Source of the DNA: Geovibrio ferrireducens
GTDB taxonomy: Bacteria > Chrysiogenota > Deferribacteres > Deferribacterales > Geovibrionaceae
DNA length: 64,000 nt
Assembly (NCBI RefSeq): GCF_026226615.1
Contig: NZ_JAJAPB010000008.1
Coordinates: 1 to 64,000, forward strand
Direction of reading: 5' to 3'
Part shown: one piece after another, positions 63,507 through 64,000 of the stretch
Position numbering within the stretch: position 1 is the stretch's first letter
How the letters are laid out: every line of letters starts with the position of its first letter
The notes under the pieces: generated by a model
What the model saw: the letters and a program-made list of their open reading frames with translations, nothing else
Database searches by the model: none
Told to the model about the DNA's origin: nothing
Made by a program: the position numbers and the translations under genes

Positions 63507-64000
63507 ATAATTTCCTCAGCGCGGAATTAAGCTCAAGAACCGCATCAAAAGAACCTGTGTTGGCTCTTGAGTACTTCGTTTCATCCGCATGTATCCATTT
63601 TGTTTTCATTTTCGTGAATTCAGGCCGCTTCCACGGCTCAGCAGGGTTGCGGTTCATGGGGCCCGTCTGCCATATGTAAACATCCGGTCTGAGTGCAACC
63701 GCCTTTTCCAGAGACAGCTTCACAAGCTTGCCGTCCGCATCCGCCGCCATCTCCCCGCCTGCGGCGGTGATCACCGCTGTCACTATATTTCCTCTTCCCG
63801 CAACAGTGTAGGGAAGCTGGCTGACTTCATATATCACCTTCGGCTTTGACTTAAGCGGCTTAACGGAGGCCAGCCTCGCTTTCAGTTCCGCAGTAAGTGC
63901 AGCGGCTTCCGTCTGCCTTCCCGTAATCTCCCCTATCTCTGCCGCAGCAGTGAGAATCTCCTCAAGGCTCAGCGGGTCGTACTTATAAACCGAGGCTCCG
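63499..64000 (-). CDS. btuF: BtuF-like periplasmic binding protein (3' part)
   Basis: The frame stays open to the window edge, giving at least 166 residues of the C-terminal part. Visible: a long connecting helix (LEEILTAAAEIGEITGRQ onward), VIYEVSQLPYTVAGRGNIVTAVITAAGG, and LEKAVALRPDVYIWQTG. This is the class III binding-protein fold of vitamin B12 or iron-chelate receptors. With cobA and cobO next to it, a corrinoid ligand is likely. The start lies outside the window. Overlaps cobA by 8 bases. Confidence 0.8.
   Translation of the reverse strand, partial: GASVYKYDPLSLEEILTAAAEIGEITGRQTEAAALTAELKARLASVKPLKSKPKVIYEVSQLPYTVAGRGNIVTAVITAAGGEMAADADGKLVKLSLEKAVALRPDVYIWQTGPMNRNPAEPWKRPEFTKMKTKWIHADETKYSRANTGSFDAVLELNSALRKLYE

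Overview
The window looks like an ordinary chromosomal segment from a Gram-negative anaerobe or facultative anaerobe, at moderate GC with dense operons. The gene set (pyruvate:ferredoxin oxidoreductase, Mla-type outer-membrane lipid transport, TRAP-fed lactate/glycolate oxidation, citramalate synthase, anaerobic heme degradation, many sensor kinases) and the style of intergenic repeats suggest Deferribacterota (Geovibrio/Denitrovibrio-like). That placement is an inference from gene content, not from a marker gene. No rRNA, tRNA, CRISPR array, transposase or prophage was seen.

Layout. 81-3671: nifJ (PFOR), leftward. 3901-6843: an mla operon (mlaE, a degraded MlaF-like ATPase, mlaD, a lipoprotein). 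7020-8905: glnB-glnA behind a near-consensus sigma-54 promoter, closed by a terminator. 8905-9240: repeat-rich intergenic DNA. 9277-12337: an MBL-fold hydrolase, a small unknown gene, and a phasin-like gene followed by a UbiB-like kinase. 12433-18059: the amino-acid operon hom, a PGAM-superfamily protein (probable homoserine kinase), lysC, cimA, with promoter and terminator both visible. 18125-20941: a helicase/exonuclease fusion resembling MrfA plus MrfB. 21052-31489: signalling genes around a 13-repeat Ig-like lipoprotein. 31641-33945: an arsR-regulated permease, thioredoxin-like protein and arsenate reductase. 33942-38557: a large hybrid kinase and an HD-GYP response regulator.

38696-48095 is a lactate/2-hydroxyacid regulon. 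Leftward runs dctP, dctQ, dctM, glcD-like, glcF-like and a FadR-family regulator. Rightward run lutC and a fused lutA/lutB. The shared 287-bp control region carries two promoters, each with an operator-like palindrome over its start site. 48320-51413 holds an alanine/glycine:cation symporter, a radical SAM protein and a tiny zinc ribbon.

51547-62087 is one long leftward operon for heme: exbB-exbD-tonB, a TonB-dependent heme receptor, a flavodoxin, hutW, hutX, a periplasmic binding protein, a permease, an ATPase, and finally an ABC-2 type exporter translationally coupled to the importer. Together these could energise, import and anaerobically open heme, and perhaps export a product. 62273-64000 holds cobO, a divergent cobA and the 3' part of a btuF-like gene.

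Most unusual points: the MlaF position is occupied by a protein without Walker A, signature or Walker B residues; an exporter is welded to a HutW-type heme operon; a MrfA-MrfB-like fusion; a likely non-orthologous homoserine kinase; paired operators of the lactate regulon; and several families of short palindromic intergenic repeats.
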